Assembly (NCBI GenBank): GCA_963765725.1
Contig: CAVXXI010000001.1
Location: forward strand, 496,001 to 560,000
DNA from: DASQEH01 sp963765725
GTDB lineage: Bacteria > Actinomycetota > Actinomycetes > Propionibacteriales > Nocardioidaceae
Length of the DNA stretch: 64,000 nucleotides
Reading direction: 5' to 3'
Positions within the stretch are counted from its first letter, which is position 1. Each line of letters starts with the position of its first letter. Positions 37,308 to 47,436 of this stretch are shown here, piece by piece. The notes under the pieces are model-generated. The model was not told where the DNA came from. It saw only the letters and a list, made by a program, of their open reading frames with translations, and ran no database searches. The position numbers and the translations under genes are program-made.

Positions 37308-38708
37308 CTACGCCGTCCGGGAGCCCCGGTCGGCGGTCTCGGGCCAGACGCCGCCGTTCTCCCAGTACTCGTGGATCGCCTCCAGCTGGCGGCCCTTCGT
37401 CTCCGGCGCGAACCGGTAGATGAAGAGCCAGGAGACGACGGCGAGGGCAAGGAACAGGGCGAACGTCTTGACGCCGCCGAGGGAGTCGAGGGCGCTCAGG
37501 AAGTACTGCGCGATGATGAGGTTGGCGAGCAGGTCCGCAGCGAGCATCGTCGACGCACCCGCCGTGCGCAGCCGGGCCGGGAAGCTCTCGGCGGCGTAAA
37601 CCCAGACGAGGGAGCCGAACCCGAAGTTGAAGCCGGCCGTGAAGAACAAGATCCCGATGAAGCCGAGCGCCGATCGGATCCCGCTGATCGACCCGCCGGC
37701 GAAGACGAGCATGAGCAGGACGTTGCTGAAGATCATGGCGGTTATCCCGGTCAGCAGAGTCGGCCGGCGTCCGATCCGGTCGACCACGCCCAGCGAGACA
37801 GTCGTCGCGATCAACGACGCGAACTGAAGGAGTGCCGGCAGGAGCAGCAACGACGCGTTGCCCGTATACCCCATCTTGGCGAAGATCAGCGGCGTGTAGA
37901 ACACGACCGCGTTGATCCCGGTGATCTGGATCAGGAAGCCGAGGACGAGGACGAAGATGGTCGCGCGACGGTACGGGACGCGGATCATCTCGCGGACGGA
38001 ACCGCCCCGCTCGCTCTCGAGTGCGGCCTGCATCTCGCGGATCTCGGCGTCGGCGTCGACCTCCGGGTCGGTGACGCGCAGGGTGTCGCGGGCCTCCTCG
38101 AAGCGTCCCTTCATCGCGTACCACCGTGGGGTGTCGGGCACCCGCAGCAGTACGAGGCAGATCAGCGCCGCGGGTGCCGCCGAGAGTCCCAGCATCCATC
38201 TCCAGTGCGCGCCGCCGGCCAGGGCGTAGTCCACGAGGTAGGCGACCCCGATCCCGAGAACCGTGGCGAACTGGTACGTCACGATCAGCCGTCCCCTGAT
38301 GGCGGCCGGGGCGGACTCGGCGATGAAGATGGGTGCGGTCACGACGGACAGGCCGATGGTGACCCCCAGCAGGAACCGCGACACGTCGAGGAAGACGAGG
38401 CCGGTGGCTGCGGCGCTGAGCAGGGCGAAGACGACGTAGCCGATGCTGAGCGCGATCATCGTGAGCTTACGGCCGATGGCATTGGCAAGCTTGCTGGCGA
38501 GCAGGGCACCGACGATCGAGCCTGCGACCACCACTGTCGTGACGGACTCCGTCTGCGACGTGGTGAGGCCGAACTCCTTGGGGATGAACAGCAGCGCACC
38601 CGAGATGTTGCCCAGGTCGTAGCCGTAGATGACGCCGATGGCGGCCGCCGTGAGCGCGATGATCCGACGGATCCCGCTTCTGCCCGTCGGCACTGTGTCA
38701 ACCGTCAT
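37308..38708 (-). CDS. MFS sugar porter (sugar:H+ symporter)
   Basis: 466 residues, 12 transmembrane helices, sugar porter family (XylE/GalP-like). Signatures: GYDLGNISGALLFI in TM1, the loop ANAIGRK (GRK motif), SRFLLGVTIGLS, PAAIRGRL, VPDTPRWYAMKG, the QITGINAVVFYTPLIF motif of TM7, DRIGRRP, and PETKGRQLEAI at the C-terminus. Likely imports a hexose or pentose by proton symport, in operon with the ROK kinase. Confidence 0.93.
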   Translation of the reverse strand: MTVDTVPTGRSGIRRIIALTAAAIGVIYGYDLGNISGALLFIPKEFGLTTSQTESVTTVVVAGSIVGALLASKLANAIGRKLTMIALSIGYVVFALLSAAATGLVFLDVSRFLLGVTIGLSVVTAPIFIAESAPAAIRGRLIVTYQFATVLGIGVAYLVDYALAGGAHWRWMLGLSAAPAALICLVLLRVPDTPRWYAMKGRFEEARDTLRVTDPEVDADAEIREMQAALESERGGSVREMIRVPYRRATIFVLVLGFLIQITGINAVVFYTPLIFAKMGYTGNASLLLLPALLQFASLIATTVSLGVVDRIGRRPTLLTGITAMIFSNVLLMLVFAGGSISGIRSALGFIGILFFTAGFNFGFGSLVWVYAAESFPARLRTAGASTMLAADLLANLIIAQYFLSALDSLGGVKTFALFLALAVVSWLFIYRFAPETKGRQLEAIHEYWENGGVWPETADRGSRTA

Positions 38709-38843
38709 CGGCGTCCCTTTCGAAGCGACGAAACCGTGGGGACCTGCGCAACTGCCGGGACGCTACTCCGACCCCGGCGCAGCGGCCACTGCACGGCCGG
38801 CCGGCCGCGACCCGAGCCTTGGACTGTGACGTAGATTCGCAGC

Positions 38844-40259
38844 ATGGCGTCTCCTTCTGTCGAGGCCACCGCTCCACCGGCGATCGCCACTCGCGGCGAG
38901 CTGATGGACGCCGGCTACTCACACCGAACCGTCAAGGCCGAGATCCGCGCGAACCTCGTGAGCGCCCTGCAGGACCAGCGCTCACCGTTCCCGGGCATCG
39001 TGGGGTTCGACCACACCGTGCTGCCCGACCTCGAGCGCGCTCTCCTCGCCGGCCACGACACCGTGCTGCTCGGCGAGCGCGGGCAGGGCAAGACGCGCAT
39101 CATGCGCACGATCGCGGGGCTGCTGGACGAGTGGACGCCGGTGGTCGCCGGCTGCGAGATCAACGACGACCCGCTGCAGCCCGTGTGCGTACGCTGCCGT
39201 CGCCTCGCCGAGGAGCTCGGGGACGAGCTCGCGGTGTCGTGGCTCCATCGCGACAGCCGGTACGGGGAGAAGCTGGCGACGCCCGACACGAGCGTCGGTG
39301 ACCTGATCGGTGACGTCGACCCGATCAAGGTCGCGGAGGGCCGTACGCTGGGCGACCCCGAGACGGTGCACTACGGCCAGCTGCCGCGGTCCAACCGCGG
39401 GATCTTCGGCATCAACGAGCTGCCCGACCTCGCCGAGCGCATCCAGGTCGCGCTGTTCAACGTGCTGGAGGAGCGTGACATCCAGATCCGCGGCTACTCG
39501 CTGCGGCTGCCGCTCGACCTGCTGCTCGTGGCCTCGGCCAATCCCGAGGACTACACCAACCGCGGGCGCATCATCACACCGCTGAAGGACCGCTTCGGTG
39601 CGGAGATCCGTACCCACTACCTCGACGAGATCGACGACGAGATGGCGCTGATCCGGCAGGAGGCCGAGCTGGTGGCCGAGGTGCCGGACCACCTCGTCGA
39701 GACCATCGCCAGGTTCGTGTACGAGCTGCGCGGGTCGACAGCGATCGACCAGCGCTCAGGGGTCTCGGCGAGGTTCGGGGTGGCCGCGGCCGAGGCTGTC
39801 GCCGCCTCGGCGCTGCGCAGATCGGCCCGGCGCGGCGAGGTAGCACCTGTCGCCCGGATCAGCGACCTCCCCGACGTCGTGCCGACACTGCGGGGCAAGG
39901 TGGAGTTCGAGATGGGGGAGGAGGGCCGCGAGCACGAGGTGCTGGCGCATCTGCTCAGGGTGGCCACCGCGGCGACGTTCCGCGAGCACCTCGTGGGGCT
40001 CGACCTGGCCGGGTTCACCGACCGCTTCGCCGCCGGAGACATGGTCGAGACGGGACCCCTCGTGCCAGCCGGCGTACTGCTCGACCAGCTGGGCAGCGTG
40101 CGCGGGCTGGCCGTGGTGCTGGAGCGGCTCGGCGTCGATGAGGACAACGTCTCGCACGGTCAGGTGGCCGCCGCGGTGGAGCTCGTCCTCGAGGGGCTGC
40201 ACCTGACCCGGCGGCTGTCGAAGGAGACCGTCGACGGCGTGACGGTGTACGGCAGCTGA
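38844..40259 (+). CDS. MoxR / Mg-chelatase-type AAA+ ATPase
   Basis: 471-residue AAA+ ATPase resembling magnesium chelatase subunit I. Walker A GERGQGKT at about residues 77-84; Walker B region GIFGINELPDL; sensor/arginine region ASANPEDYTNRGRIITPLKDRF. Acts with the downstream vWA protein (3-base gap), the usual MoxR/vWA chaperone pairing. Not next to chlorophyll or cobalamin genes, so a metal-chelatase role is unlikely; client unknown. Confidence 0.88.
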   Translation: MASPSVEATAPPAIATRGELMDAGYSHRTVKAEIRANLVSALQDQRSPFPGIVGFDHTVLPDLERALLAGHDTVLLGERGQGKTRIMRTIAGLLDEWTPVVAGCEINDDPLQPVCVRCRRLAEELGDELAVSWLHRDSRYGEKLATPDTSVGDLIGDVDPIKVAEGRTLGDPETVHYGQLPRSNRGIFGINELPDLAERIQVALFNVLEERDIQIRGYSLRLPLDLLLVASANPEDYTNRGRIITPLKDRFGAEIRTHYLDEIDDEMALIRQEAELVAEVPDHLVETIARFVYELRGSTAIDQRSGVSARFGVAAAEAVAASALRRSARRGEVAPVARISDLPDVVPTLRGKVEFEMGEEGREHEVLAHLLRVATAATFREHLVGLDLAGFTDRFAAGDMVETGPLVPAGVLLDQLGSVRGLAVVLERLGVDEDNVSHGQVAAAVELVLEGLHLTRRLSKETVDGVTVYGS

Positions 40260-40262
40260 GGG

Positions 40263-42263
40263 ATGGCACTGGGCAGGCGCGGATCGGGCGGGGGCAGGTT
40301 CCGGTACGGGAGCTGGCGCGGTGGCGCCGACCCACTGGAGCCGCCCTTCGACGTCCGCGCGGCGGTCGACGAGATCGGCTCGGACGTGCTCGCAGGCAGC
40401 AGCCTGCGCGAGGCGCTGCAGGAGTTCCTCCGGCGGGGGACCGGTGACCACCGCGGGCTCGACGAGCTGAGGCGGGAGGTACGGCGTCGCCGCAAGGAGC
40501 TGCGGCGACGGGGCAACCTCGCCGGCACCCTCGACCAGGTGCGGGCCATGCTCGACCAGGCCCTCGCAGCCGAACGCGACGCTCTCGCCGAGGACCCCTC
40601 GGTCGAGGCTCGGCTGGCCGAGATGACGCTCGGCTCGCTGCCCGACGACACCGCCGGCGCGGTCCGCGACCTCGCCGACTACGAGTGGCACTCCGCTGAG
40701 GCGCGGGCCCAGTACGAACAGATCCAGCAGCTGCTGCGCAGTGAGGTCCTCGACGCCCAGTTCGCCGGGATGAAGTCCGCCCTGTCCGGTAAGGACCCGG
40801 AGGCCATGCAGCAGGTACGGGACATGCTGCAGGACCTCAACTCCCTGCTCGCAGCGCACAGTCGTGGCGAGGACACCGGCCGGCAGTTCGACGAGTTCAT
40901 GGACAAGCACGGCCAGTTCTTCCCGGAGAACCCGACCGACACCGACGACCTGATCGACCTGCTGGCACGAAGGCAGGCGGCCGCCGAACGGCTGATGCGG
41001 TCGCTCACCCGCGAGCAGCGCGACGAGCTGCAGCAGCTGATGTCGCAGGCGCTGGGCGATCTCGACCTCGAGAGCCAGCTGGCCCAGCTGCACGACAACC
41101 TGTCGGCGCTGCGCCCCGGACTCGGCCAGGGCGAGCCGGCCGACATCGACGGCGACCAACCCCTCGGGTACGGACAGGCCGTGGGCGCCGTGGCCGATCT
41201 GGCGGACCTCGACGCGTTGGAGGGCCAGCTCTCCCAGGACTACCCGGGCTCCACCCTCGACGACATCGACGTGGACGCGATGGAGCGCCAGCTCGCCCCT
41301 TCGGCGGTGCAGGATCTGCGGGCGCTCCGTGAGCTGGAGCGCGAGCTCGAGCGGCAGGGCTACATCAGCCGCGACCGGGACGGCATCGCGATGACGCCGA
41401 AGGCCCTGCGGCGCCTGGGCGAGACCGCGCTCCGCCGGATCTTCGCCGACCTGCAGGCGGCGGGGCGCGGCGACCACGACGACCAGCGCACCGGCGCCGC
41501 CGACGAGAGGACCGGCGCTATGCTGCGTTGGAGCTTCGGTGACGAACGCCCGATCGACGCCGTCCGGACCGTGCACAATGCGGTGCTGCGTACCGCCACG
41601 CTGCCCCGACAGGCTGCCCGTGGCGGCTCCGGGGTCCGCCTTGACGTCGAGGACTTCGCGGTCGCCGAGACCGAGCGACGCACCACCGCTGCGGTGGCGC
41701 TGTGCGTCGACCTGTCGTTCTCCATGTTCCAGGAGGACAGGTGGGGGCCGATGAAGCAGACGGCACTGGCGCTGTCGCACCTCGTCGCGACGCAGTTCCG
41801 CAACGACGCCCTGCAGGTGATCGGGTTCGACCGGCTCGCGCGCCGGCTCACCTCGCTCGGGTTGGCCGAGATCGAGCCGCAGTGGGTGCAAGGCACCAAC
41901 CTGCAGCACGCGCTGATGCTGGCCGGCAGCCACGTCCGTCGGCACCCCGACGCGGAGCCGGTCGTCCTGGTCGTCACCGACGGCGAGCCCACGGCGCACC
42001 TGACCGGCGACGGGACACCGTTCTTCCGGTGGCCGACGACCTCCAGCACCCTGAAGGCCACCGTCGCGGAGGTGGACGCGTTGACGCGGTACGGGGCTAC
42101 GCTGAACTTCTTCATGCTCGGCGACGACCCGGGGCTGGTGCGGTTCGTCGACGCGGTCGCCCGCCGGAACGGGGGGCGCGTCTTCACGCCGGAGCTGGGC
42201 CGGCTCGGTGAGTACGTCGTGGCCGACTACCTGCGGGCGCGCAGCGGGCGCCGTTCTCGCTGA
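40263..42263 (+). CDS. vWA domain protein, partner of AAA+ ATPase
   Basis: 666 residues. The N-terminal half is rich in charged helical sequence (RREVRRRRKELRRRGNL and DEFMDKHGQFFPENPTDTDDLIDLLARRQ in segments). A C-terminal von Willebrand A domain has the MIDAS motif DLSFSM at about residue 483, with the later T and D in GTNLQHAL and VVTDGEPTAH. Such proteins couple MoxR-type ATPases to substrates. Adjacent to the ATPase gene in the same operon. Confidence 0.88.
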   Translation: MALGRRGSGGGRFRYGSWRGGADPLEPPFDVRAAVDEIGSDVLAGSSLREALQEFLRRGTGDHRGLDELRREVRRRRKELRRRGNLAGTLDQVRAMLDQALAAERDALAEDPSVEARLAEMTLGSLPDDTAGAVRDLADYEWHSAEARAQYEQIQQLLRSEVLDAQFAGMKSALSGKDPEAMQQVRDMLQDLNSLLAAHSRGEDTGRQFDEFMDKHGQFFPENPTDTDDLIDLLARRQAAAERLMRSLTREQRDELQQLMSQALGDLDLESQLAQLHDNLSALRPGLGQGEPADIDGDQPLGYGQAVGAVADLADLDALEGQLSQDYPGSTLDDIDVDAMERQLAPSAVQDLRALRELERELERQGYISRDRDGIAMTPKALRRLGETALRRIFADLQAAGRGDHDDQRTGAADERTGAMLRWSFGDERPIDAVRTVHNAVLRTATLPRQAARGGSGVRLDVEDFAVAETERRTTAAVALCVDLSFSMFQEDRWGPMKQTALALSHLVATQFRNDALQVIGFDRLARRLTSLGLAEIEPQWVQGTNLQHALMLAGSHVRRHPDAEPVVLVVTDGEPTAHLTGDGTPFFRWPTTSSTLKATVAEVDALTRYGATLNFFMLGDDPGLVRFVDAVARRNGGRVFTPELGRLGEYVVADYLRARSGRRSR

Positions 42264-42279
42264 CGGGGCTGCTTGGAGC

Positions 42280-44486
42280 TCACGGCGCGGTGTGAGGTAC
42301 CGCGACGGGCTCGGCCGGTGCACGTACAGCGGGGGGTGCGGACTGAGCATGCGCACTCGGCAGCGGGACCGTACCGCGCACAAGTGTGCCGCGGCCCGGT
42401 TCGCTGGTGACCTCGAGGCCGCCGCCGAGCGCATCGAGGCGGTCGGTCATGCCTTGCAGGCCGGTGCCGTAGCGCGCTTCGTCGCCCTCGAACCCGCTCC
42501 CGTCGTCCTCGACCTCGAACACCAGGCTGCCGGCGGTCTCGTAGAGCCGGATCGTCGTCGTGGTCGCGGCGGCGTACTTGCTGACGTTCTGCAGAGCCTC
42601 GAGTACGCAGAAGTACACGGCCGCCTCCACCTCGCGGGCGTACCGGCCGAGCCCCCCGTCCTCCACGGTCGTCTGCGCGGTCAGCCGCCGCGCCTGACCT
42701 CGCAGGGCGTCGACCAGTCCGCGTTCGGCGAGCAGCGGCGGGTAGATGCCGCGCGCCAGGTCGCGCAGGTCGTCCAGTGCCTCCTGGGCGGCGTCGCGGA
42801 GTCTGCTCGTCAGCGTCTTCACCTGCTCGGCGTCGTTGGCGACGCCCTCCAGCAGGCCCAAGTGCACCTTGAGCGCGACGAGCTGCTGCTGGGCTCCGTC
42901 GTGGAGGTTCCTCTCGATCTTGCGTCTCTCGATGTCCTCGGCCTGGACTAGGCGGCGCCGCGACGCCCGGAGCTCCTCGATCGTGCCCCGCAGCTCGGCG
43001 GTGAGCCGGACGTTGCGCAGGACCAGCCCGGCCTGTGACGCCAGGTGCTGCAGGAGACTGTCCTCCGGTACGGAGAGTGGCTCGGTCCGAGGCTTCTCCA
43101 GGGTGAGCGCGCCCAGCAGTTCGTCGCCGTGCCGGACGGCGACGGTCCGGGTGGCACCGGGCAGCGCAGGCAGATCCTCCGTCGCGTCGATGCGCACGGG
43201 CACGGGTGCGGCAGCGTCGCGGGGCCACGTCGCCGCTGGTCGCAGCTGCGGCCCGATGCGGATCCATACGTCCACGCGACTCGCCCCGGTGCCGTCGGCC
43301 AGTACCGACGCCATGCGCCCCAGGATGTCGTCGACGCCGACGGTGCCGGCCAGGTTCTCGGCGAAGTCGGACAGCACCTGGTACGGCGTGGCGCGGTCCC
43401 CGTAGACCAGCCGGTTGGCCGCCCGCTGCGCCTGCCTGCGCAGCGGCTGGAACAGCAGCGCGATGGCGACCGCGGCCACGGTCGTCAGCAGCGGGTTGCC
43501 GACCCCGTATCCGGCGAGCGTGCCGATACCGACCACGAGCGCGAGATACACAGCCGTGACCGCCGACGCGAGCAGCCCGTACACGACGGTGCGGTTGATG
43601 ATGACGTCGATCTCGAACAGGCGGTGCTTGAGGATGGCGATGGTGATCGCGACCGGTACGCCGATGAGCGCCACGGCGGCCTCGGCGAGAAGGGCGATGA
43701 CGCCGACCGGCGACGACTGACAGCCGCACTGCACGGTTCCCAGTGACCCGATCACCTGGAAGGCGACCCCGGCAGCGGCCGCGAATGCCATCCACTTGAT
43801 TTGCAGGCGGAGCTCCTGGCCACCGGAGCGGTAGCGGACGATGGCCGCCACGACCGCCATGGCGAGCAGTCCGATATACCGAACCGTGATGCCGGACAAG
43901 CTGCCGATCCCTGCGACGACGGGGTTGAGGGATCGATCCCCAAAGGGTTCGGGAACTGTAGCGATACGCCGCCAGGCGCGGGCAGAGCGACCGTTCTCGG
44001 CGAGACCACGTACGCGGCGAACATGACAGGGGCGACCAGCGCTCCCGCCATGGCGAAGGGCCGCCATCGCGCTGATGGGAGCGTCCCTGTCGGGAAGAGC
44101 AGCAGCAGGTAAGCCACGCCCAAGCAGATCGGTACGAAGACCCACTCCGACACGGCCCCGACCAGCCTCGGTACCGGGAGCGTGCCCGGGTAGGTCTTGA
44201 CGCCCAAGATCGCATAGTCGGATGTCACGTTCATCACCGCGAGCAGCAGTCCGACACCGAGCAGGATCCAGCCCATCCGACTACGGACCCTGAGCACGAT
44301 GGTGGCGCCGAGGCTCGCGTACAGCACGGCAGCGAAGGCGCTCGCGAGGTTGGGATACGAGTCGCTCACGGCCAGGTCTCGCCACGCGACAACGGTGAGG
44401 ACCGCGCCGGCGAGCCCGAGCGCGGCCGTACTCACCCAGAGACCTGCCGAGGCCAGCTCGACGCGCCCTTGCGGTCGAGGCATCAT
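42280..44486 (-). CDS. Membrane sensor histidine kinase, one frameshift
   Basis: About 735 residues after correction. N-terminal multi-helix membrane sensor (from ATG 44486), a GAF-like region around YQVLSDFAENLAGTVGVDDILGRMASVL (in segments), then a HisKA_3 phosphoacceptor ERRKIERNLHDGAQQQL and an HATPase domain (EALQNVSKYA; DDGSGFEGD; GTGLQGMTDRL; GRGTLV). The membrane-segment frame breaks near 43930. Adding one G/C in the GGG/CCC run there joins GIDP to LNPVVAGIGSLSG. No response regulator lies beside it, so it is an orphan kinase of the NarX/DesK class. Confidence 0.85.
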
Positions 44487-44653
44487 CTGGCCATCATGGC
44501 CGCCGGGCACCTCGGGCGTAAGGGTGTTAGCCTCCGCTCCGACCGGTGTGAAGGCTTCCTCGGTCGCGTCGGGCCGGTGCGGGTGACGGGTGTCGATCGT
44601 GGCGGCTCGTCAGCTCGCCGGACACTTCGCGGTCGACCGGGGGGACGCGGTGC

Positions 44654-45235
44654 TCAACGCACGCGCCGGGCGATGCCGGGGTAGTCGACGACGAGCCCGG
44701 AGCCGTCGTAGGCGAGATCACAGCGGAAGTCGAATGCAGGCGCGTAGTAGTCGTAGCGGCTTCGGCCTGCTGCGTCGTCGAGGCGACGGTAGCGCTGCTC
44801 CAGGCGCTCGACCTCGGCGTCCAGCGCACGGACGTACGCGGCCGGCGCCTCAGCCTGCTCACCCGGGGACAAGTGGAGCCGGCGCACCGGGAACGCGTTG
44901 GTCAGCGCCGACGACTCCAGGTCGACGTCGAGGCAGCCGTCGAGGTGGGGCGCTGCGGTCCCGTTGATCGTCCAGTGGCCACGGCCGTCCGCCTCGATGC
45001 TCGCGACGCTGCTCCCGGTCGAGGACCGGCACACCACCCGTGCCGACCGGGTGTACGAACGAGCGTCGAGCACGATCTCGTACTCGACGGCGAACGCGTC
45101 GCCCCCCTCGACCGCCGTGGTGCACCCGGTCAGCGAGCCCGAGCCGTCGGAGCCGAAGAAGACGACCTCGAAGCCCTGCCGGGCCCCGTGATGCTCCCAG
45201 GCGGCGACGCTCGACCCGAGAGGTTCCGATGTCAT
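44654..45235 (-). CDS. Putative glycolipid-binding domain protein
   Basis: 193 residues resembling the bacterial putative glycolipid-binding family (DUF1089 type). The conserved C-terminal block YDYYAPAFDFRCDLAYDGSGLVVDYPGIARRV (in segments) and internal RRLHLSPGEQAEAPAAYV fit well. Biochemical role not established. Stands alone between the sensor kinase and the 45.4-kb hypothetical pair. Confidence 0.78.
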   Translation of the reverse strand: MTSEPLGSSVAAWEHHGARQGFEVVFFGSDGSGSLTGCTTAVEGGDAFAVEYEIVLDARSYTRSARVVCRSSTGSSVASIEADGRGHWTINGTAAPHLDGCLDVDLESSALTNAFPVRRLHLSPGEQAEAPAAYVRALDAEVERLEQRYRRLDDAAGRSRYDYYAPAFDFRCDLAYDGSGLVVDYPGIARRVR

Positions 45236-45432
45236 GCCCGCGACGGTACGCCCGACGGCCGACGAGCTGACGGCACCCGCGTTCGAGCGCTTGCGTACCG
45301 AGGCGCTCGGGGCGCGGGCAACCGGGAGGGCTGGGATGGTTCAGCGTTTTCTTATGCAGTCAGTTGCATTGTCGTAACGTTGAGTCACCAAGGCAGACGA
45401 ATCTGCCTTTCGACGTCAGCGAGGACGACGCC

Positions 45433-45996
45433 ATGGACCTCACCCTGGTACGCCGAGCCGGCGCTGCTCTGCTCGCCGTCGCCGTGGTCACCGTCTGGTT
45501 CGCGATGAAGCCGCACCTCACCCAGCCGGTGCACTTCTCTGCTGAGCTCTCCGCCGCCGTGGCCGATGGCCGGACGAACGCAGCGAACGACACCAACGTG
45601 TACCAGCAGCAGGTGAGCAACGGCTGGAAGGCCAACGACCTGCTCGAGATCCTGGTGCGGCAGCAGGACGCGGACGCTCGCCTCGGAGCCCCGTCGGATC
45701 GGCGTATCCCTGCCGAGCTGATGCTGCTGACACTGGGTCTGGCGCTGCTGATCGGCACGAGCACCGCCTCCAGGCGACCCGGCGACCCGGACAAGGGGAT
45801 GCCTGACGGCTCCGTCTCCTGGCCGACGTCGCCTGTGCGACCGGGGTGGACCACTCCTCCCACGATCCCTGTCACCAGCGGGTACCAGAGCGGGTCGACA
45901 CCACCTCCAGGTCCTGTTTCCCATTCGCCGCCCGGACCCGGGCCGCGACCGTACGACGAACGGTCCAGCTCCAGCGACCAAGGGGGATCACTGTGA
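45433..45996 (+). CDS. Hypothetical two-helix membrane protein
   Basis: 187 residues from ATG 45433. One hydrophobic segment near residues 7-27 (AGAALLAVAVVTVWFAM), a polar loop, then a second near 96-112 (LMLLTLGLALLIGTS). It ends in a Pro/Gly/Ser-rich tail (TPPPGPVSHSPPGPGPRPY). No recognised domain. The stop overlaps the start of the next gene (GTGA), so the two are co-translated and probably act together at the cell envelope. Confidence 0.6.
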   Translation: MDLTLVRRAGAALLAVAVVTVWFAMKPHLTQPVHFSAELSAAVADGRTNAANDTNVYQQQVSNGWKANDLLEILVRQQDADARLGAPSDRRIPAELMLLTLGLALLIGTSTASRRPGDPDKGMPDGSVSWPTSPVRPGWTTPPTIPVTSGYQSGSTPPPGPVSHSPPGPGPRPYDERSSSSDQGGSL

Positions 45997-46553
45997 GGCA
46001 CACCATGCTTCGACCGGCTGTCTGCGTGGTGGCGATCACCATCGGCATGCTCGGCGCCTCGGCGTCTGCCCTCGCCGACGCCTCGGTCCGCCTGGCGTCC
46101 GTGGCTGGGGCGGCACCGCCGGTGCACACGCACATCACCTGGAAGGGGTACCGCGGAGTGCGTCCCGGCGAGACCCTGGCTCATGCCGCCGCCAAGCTGG
46201 ACGGCACCGTCGAGCCTGACTGCGTGTTCCGTTACGTGGACTACGACGGGCCTGTGCGCATGGACAACGGCGTTCGGTCGCGCAGCCGCCGGGTTGAGCA
46301 GATGGTCACCTACCGGCGAGTCATGATCGGACCGCGGGGTGTTCGGGTCGGGATGTCTCCGCGGCGGGTCCGTCACGCCATGGGGTCGCAGATGCGCAGC
46401 TTCATCACCCAACAAGACGTCAGGGTCGACCTGCTCGCTGGGCCGGGCGGTGTGACCGAGTGGGCGTCTCTAGGCGGCGGGCGTGCTTTCGCGCTGGGGC
46501 TGGCGCCAACGTTCCAGCTCGCGAAACGGGATGCGCAGATCGAAGGCTGCTGA
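45993..46553 (+). CDS. Hypothetical secreted protein
   Basis: 186 residues from GTG 45993 (or ATG 46005) after AGGGGGA. N-terminal signal peptide (MLRPAVCVVAITIGMLGASASALA). The mature part, WKGYRGVRPGETLAHAAAKLDG followed by VMIGPRGVRVGMSPRRVRHAMG, has two internally similar GVRxGxxxxxA segments, reminiscent of repeated small modules in secreted actinobacterial proteins. No family assigned. Coupled to the upstream membrane protein. Confidence 0.6.
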   Translation: MRHTMLRPAVCVVAITIGMLGASASALADASVRLASVAGAAPPVHTHITWKGYRGVRPGETLAHAAAKLDGTVEPDCVFRYVDYDGPVRMDNGVRSRSRRVEQMVTYRRVMIGPRGVRVGMSPRRVRHAMGSQMRSFITQQDVRVDLLAGPGGVTEWASLGGGRAFALGLAPTFQLAKRDAQIEGC

Positions 46554-46601
46554 GGCGGCGGGCTGGACCCTCCGTCCTACCGCCGAACCGGAACGTTCGC
46601 C

Positions 46602-47114
46602 TCAGGGATCCAGATCCTCGGCGAGCAGTTCCATCAGCAGCCCGTCGTGCCAGCCGGCACCATCGACGTCGCGCTCGTACCGGCGCATGACCCCGACCGG
46701 CCGGAAGCCCACTGAGGCATAGCACCGGACTGCCGGCTCGTTGTCGGCGGCGGGGTCGATCACCAGTCGGTGGTGTCCCCGCGTCCGCACGAGGTACCGG
46801 GCGAGCGTACGAACGACATCGCGGCCCACTCCGCGGCCGTGCACGGCCGGATCGAGGAAGATGTCGATCGAGGCACTCCGGTACGCCGGGTCGTCCTCCT
46901 CGCCGTACTGGACCATCCCTCCCACGCGGTCGTCGAGCAGGACACTGAAGCGCATGGCCGTCGCGTCGTCGAAGGGCCAGCTTGACGACGCTGCTTCGTC
47001 TCCCCAGCGGCTGCGGACCTCCGGCGTGCGCAGGATTCGGCGCAGCTCCGGTACGTGCTCGGCGACCACGGGCACCAGGACGACGAGCGTGCCACGCAGC
47101 TCCTCGTCGTGCAT
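46602..47114 (-). CDS. GNAT acetyltransferase, AAC(6')-like
   Basis: 170 residues from ATG 47114, with a GAGAGGG ribosome-binding site. LRRILRTPEVRSRWGDE and IDIFLDPAVHGRGVGRDVVRTLARYL contain the acetyl-CoA loop; HHRLVIDPAADNEPAVRCYASVGFRPVGVMRRYERD matches the AAC(6')-Ib-like and RimJ-like group (segments). Could modify an aminoglycoside or another small amine; resistance should not be assumed from this alone. Convergent with the secreted hypothetical. Confidence 0.82.
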   Translation of the reverse strand: MHDEELRGTLVVLVPVVAEHVPELRRILRTPEVRSRWGDEAASSSWPFDDATAMRFSVLLDDRVGGMVQYGEEDDPAYRSASIDIFLDPAVHGRGVGRDVVRTLARYLVRTRGHHRLVIDPAADNEPAVRCYASVGFRPVGVMRRYERDVDGAGWHDGLLMELLAEDLDP

Positions 47115-47338
47115 CGGTCCCTCTCCCGTACCCACCGGTACTCCTGGACGCGCCCGCAGGCACTCGACGGGGCCGGCCCGAAGGCGGGGCGCGGCCGTTC
47201 CCCCATTGTGCCCACGACGTCGCCGCCGCCCGAGCGGATCCCTCGTCGCCGCTCCTTTCGTTCCGTCGCCGTCGCGAGTCGCGTGGCGAGCAGCGGTTGC
47301 GAGCAGGCGCTCAGGGGCCGGTGACTGACCGGTCGGCT

Positions 47339-47359
47339 CGTCGGGCAGCGGGCCCGACG
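47339..47359 (-). terminator. Hairpin downstream of VOC gene
   Basis: CGTCGGG and CCCGACG form a 7-bp perfect stem about 80 bases past the end of the VOC gene on its strand. The rest of the 322-base gap (47115-47436) between the GNAT start and VOC end shows only high-GC sequence and no gene. Candidate terminator. Confidence 0.4.
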
Positions 47360-47436
47360 CTCCGTGCCCAGTCGGCCGCGGAGGAGCCTGAGCCGTGGTC
47401 GGTAGCGGAGTGCCCTTCGGGCGACGACGCCGGGCG

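Noticed and set aside
36774..38834. 686-codon plus-strand frame over the ROK kinase and sugar porter
   Set aside because: Antisense to two well-supported genes and lacks any recognisable domain.
46602..47114. Aminoglycoside-resistance gene call
   Set aside because: The GNAT protein resembles AAC(6')-type sequences only in general motifs; substrate cannot be deduced.
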